From Pseudomonas marincola (GTDB lineage: Bacteria; Pseudomonadota; Gammaproteobacteria; Pseudomonadales; Pseudomonadaceae), in contig NZ_FPBC01000008.1 of the NCBI RefSeq assembly GCF_900116605.1, positions 62,001 to 126,000 of the forward strand: a DNA stretch of 64,000 bases, read 5' to 3'. Position 1 is the first letter of the stretch. Each line of letters begins with the position of its first letter. Below are positions 62,516 through 64,000 of the stretch, one piece after another. Made by a program: the position numbers and the translations under genes. The notes below the pieces were generated by a model. That model was given only the letters and a program-made list of their open reading frames with translations, was not told the DNA's origin and ran no database searches.

Positions 62516-63565
62516 ATGCCTACTCTGTTCGATCCAATCAAAATCGGCGACCTTGAACTCAACAACCGCATCATCATGGCGCCGCTGACCCGTGCCCGTG
62601 CTGATGAAGGCCGCGTGCCCAATGCGCTGATGGCTGAATACTATGTGCAACGTGCGTCCGCCGGCCTGATCATCACCGAAGCGACAGCCGTCACCCCGAT
62701 GGGCGTCGGCTATGCCAACACTCCCGGCATCTGGTCCGCGGATCAGGTACGTGGCTGGAGCAATATCACCAAGGCCGTGCACGCCAATGGCGGCAAGATT
62801 GTCTTGCAACTGTGGCACGTTGGGCGCATCTCCGATCCGAGCTTCCTCGACGGTCAGGCGCCAGTCGCACCGAGCGCACTCGCGGCCAAGGGCCACGTAA
62901 GCCTGCTACGTCCAATGCGTGACTACCCGACTCCGCGCGCACTGGAAACCGAAGAAATCGAAGACGTTATCGAGGCTTATCGTCAGGGCGCAGAAAACGC
63001 CAAAGCGGCCGGTTTTGATGGCGTCGAAATCCACGCCGCCAACGGCTACCTGATCGACCAGTTCCTGCAGGACAGCACCAACAAGCGCACCGATCGCTAC
63101 GGTGGCTCGATTGAGAACCGCGCACGCCTGTTGCTGGAAGTCACCGATGCCGCCATTGGCGTCTGGGGTGCTGGCCGTGTAGGTGTGCATCTGGCGCCAC
63201 GTGGCGACTCGCATGACATGGGTGACTCGCAGGCCAGTGAAACCTTTGGCTATGTTGCCGCCGAGCTGGGCAAACGCAACATCGCGTTCATCTTCACCCG
63301 TGAAAAGGCCGGTGAAGACAGCCTGACCCCGGCACTGAAAAAGCAATTTGGTGGCATGTTCATCGCCAATGAGCGCTTCAGCAAAGAGCAAGCCAACGAG
63401 TGGCTGGCTGCCGGCAACGCCGATGCAATCGGCTTCGGTATACCGTTCATTGCCAACCCGGATCTGCCCGCTCGCTTGCAGGCTGATGCGCCGCTCAACG
63501 AGCCGCACCCGGAAACCTTCTACGGTTCTGGCCCGGTCGGCTACATCGACTACCCACGGATGTAA
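62516..63565 (+). CDS. xenB: Old-yellow-enzyme family alkene/xenobiotic reductase
   Basis: 349-residue FMN-dependent enzyme of the XenB/NemA type that reduces nitro-groups and activated alkenes using NADPH. Motifs: LFDPIKIGDLELNNRIIMAPLTRARAD at the N-terminus, LQLWHVGRIS, FDGVEIHAANGYLIDQFLQD with the His/Asn substrate contacts, and YGGSIENRARLLLEV. GFGIPFIANPDLP closes the FMN site. The length equals XenB. Start ATG 62516 is preferred over 62501 because GGAG (62503-62506) lies 9 nt before it. Possibly controlled by the upstream ArsR protein. Confidence 0.93.
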   Translation: MPTLFDPIKIGDLELNNRIIMAPLTRARADEGRVPNALMAEYYVQRASAGLIITEATAVTPMGVGYANTPGIWSADQVRGWSNITKAVHANGGKIVLQLWHVGRISDPSFLDGQAPVAPSALAAKGHVSLLRPMRDYPTPRALETEEIEDVIEAYRQGAENAKAAGFDGVEIHAANGYLIDQFLQDSTNKRTDRYGGSIENRARLLLEVTDAAIGVWGAGRVGVHLAPRGDSHDMGDSQASETFGYVAAELGKRNIAFIFTREKAGEDSLTPALKKQFGGMFIANERFSKEQANEWLAAGNADAIGFGIPFIANPDLPARLQADAPLNEPHPETFYGSGPVGYIDYPRM

Positions 63566-63599
63566 CCAGCAGCCCGTTACTCAGGTAACTGGCAGCAAT

Positions 63600-63626
63600 A
63601 AAAAACCGGGCCTGGCCCGGTTTTTT
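63600..63626. terminator. Bidirectional terminator after xenB
   Basis: AAAAAACCGGGC (63600-63611) / GCCCGGTTTTTT (63615-63626) with a 3-nt loop, followed by T-run on both strands. It separates xenB from the converging coiled-coil gene. Confidence 0.93.
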
Positions 63627-63642
63627 ATTGCCGATGATAAAT

Positions 63643-64000
63643 TTAACGCTTGGCGTCGATTTGATCCTGCAGGTTGCGAATCTGCGCCTGCAAGGTCGTA
63701 ATGCTGCGGGTCATCTGGGCGCGGAAGGCATCAAATTCAGCCGTGTTGTTTTTCGGCGCCGGTGCGGCCTTTGGTGCAGGCTGATTGTCGAACTCGCTGC
63801 GCAGCACCAGCAGATCCTGGCTCAACCGCTCAATGTCAGCGCCCGGATTGCCGATTTTCTTCAACTCAGTCACATCGCCATTCAAACTCTTGAGCTGGCT
63901 CTGCAATTTGCTCACGTCACCTTGAGCAGCAACCAGATCCGCTTGTTGTTTCTTCAGGTCTGCCTGCTCGCTGGTCAATGCCTGCAATGCATCGGCAAGT
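63643..64000 (-). CDS. Coiled-coil protein, 5' end cut by window
   Basis: The last 119 residues of a protein whose start lies beyond the window end; the frame is open to base 64000. The sequence (DLKKQQADLVAAQGDVSKLQSQLKSLN) has heptad-like spacing with many Gln, Leu and Lys and is almost surely a coiled coil. A proline/alanine-rich linker (NQPAPKAAPAPKN) splits it from a second helix (EFDAFRAQMTRSITTLQAQIRNLQDQIDAK). No domain is recognised. It might be a periplasmic ATPase- or envelope-associated protein, but function cannot be inferred. Confidence 0.7.
   Translation of the reverse strand, partial: LADALQALTSEQADLKKQQADLVAAQGDVSKLQSQLKSLNGDVTELKKIGNPGADIERLSQDLLVLRSEFDNQPAPKAAPAPKNNTAEFDAFRAQMTRSITTLQAQIRNLQDQIDAKR

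Overview
The window is a moderately GC-rich chromosomal segment from a Pseudomonas-like gammaproteobacterium. The evidence is gene content and order recalled from Pseudomonas genomes: pyruvate kinase, enoyl-CoA hydratase, ferredoxin-reductase, SadC-type GGDEF protein and class I fumarase in a row; olsB-olsA, ACP phosphodiesterase, ArsR and xenB in a row; and hemH next to a LitR/phrB light-response block. Genes are densely packed with many 1-17 nt overlaps. I see no rRNA, tRNA, CRISPR array, insertion sequence or prophage. The first gene (gudD) and the last (a coiled-coil protein) are cut by the window edges.

Layout. 1-8059: aldarate catabolism, with glucarate dehydratase, a three-part TctCBA-type transporter, an L-talarate/galactarate dehydratase, an FAD-linked 2-hydroxyacid dehydrogenase and a convergent GntR/FCD regulator. 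8346-9056: a secreted Gly/His/Asp repeat protein with its own terminator. 9441-12233: an SDR and an acyl-CoA synthetase. 12298-18572: a MoxR/Bat operon (MoxR ATPase, DUF58, DUF4381, two VWA proteins, BatD). 18594-30549: hemH and an SDR-like protein facing a light-response region: FAD oxidoreductase, Trp-rich small protein, then a nine-gene operon (YbgA-like, LitR-like MerR regulator, photolyase, SnoaL, SDR, FAD protein, DUF1365, CFA-synthase-like methyltransferase, DUF2878). Three TGTACA-type inverted repeats, all with a 12-nt spacer, lie in its two promoter regions.

30602-43124: mostly housekeeping: YkgJ-type protein, outer-membrane beta-barrel, YajG-like lipoprotein, mqo, PilZ, DUF4124, a lipoprotein, pyk, enoyl-CoA hydratase, ferredoxin-reductase, GGDEF and fumarase. 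43258-49800: a compact seven-gene cluster joining a thermostable-hemolysin/GNAT-like protein, an AMP-forming ligase, a heme-oxygenase-like diiron protein, an SDR, a periplasmic TPR protein and a QseB/QseC-type two-component system. A PmrA/QseB-like direct repeat precedes it. This is the best candidate for an undescribed biosynthesis-plus-sensing system in the window.

49903-53242: D-cysteine desulfhydrase and a cystine-type ABC importer, which together import and desulfurate (D-)cysteine. 53325-59505: minus-strand genes (RHH protein, DJ-1/PfpI, phospholipase-D/cardiolipin synthase, YceI, a small membrane protein with a serine hydrolase, an ODP-like metallo-beta-lactamase fold protein, a degenerate acyl-CoA dehydrogenase). 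59664-63565: ornithine-lipid synthesis (olsB, olsA), acpH, an ArsR regulator with a perfect 9-bp palindrome in its promoter, and xenB.
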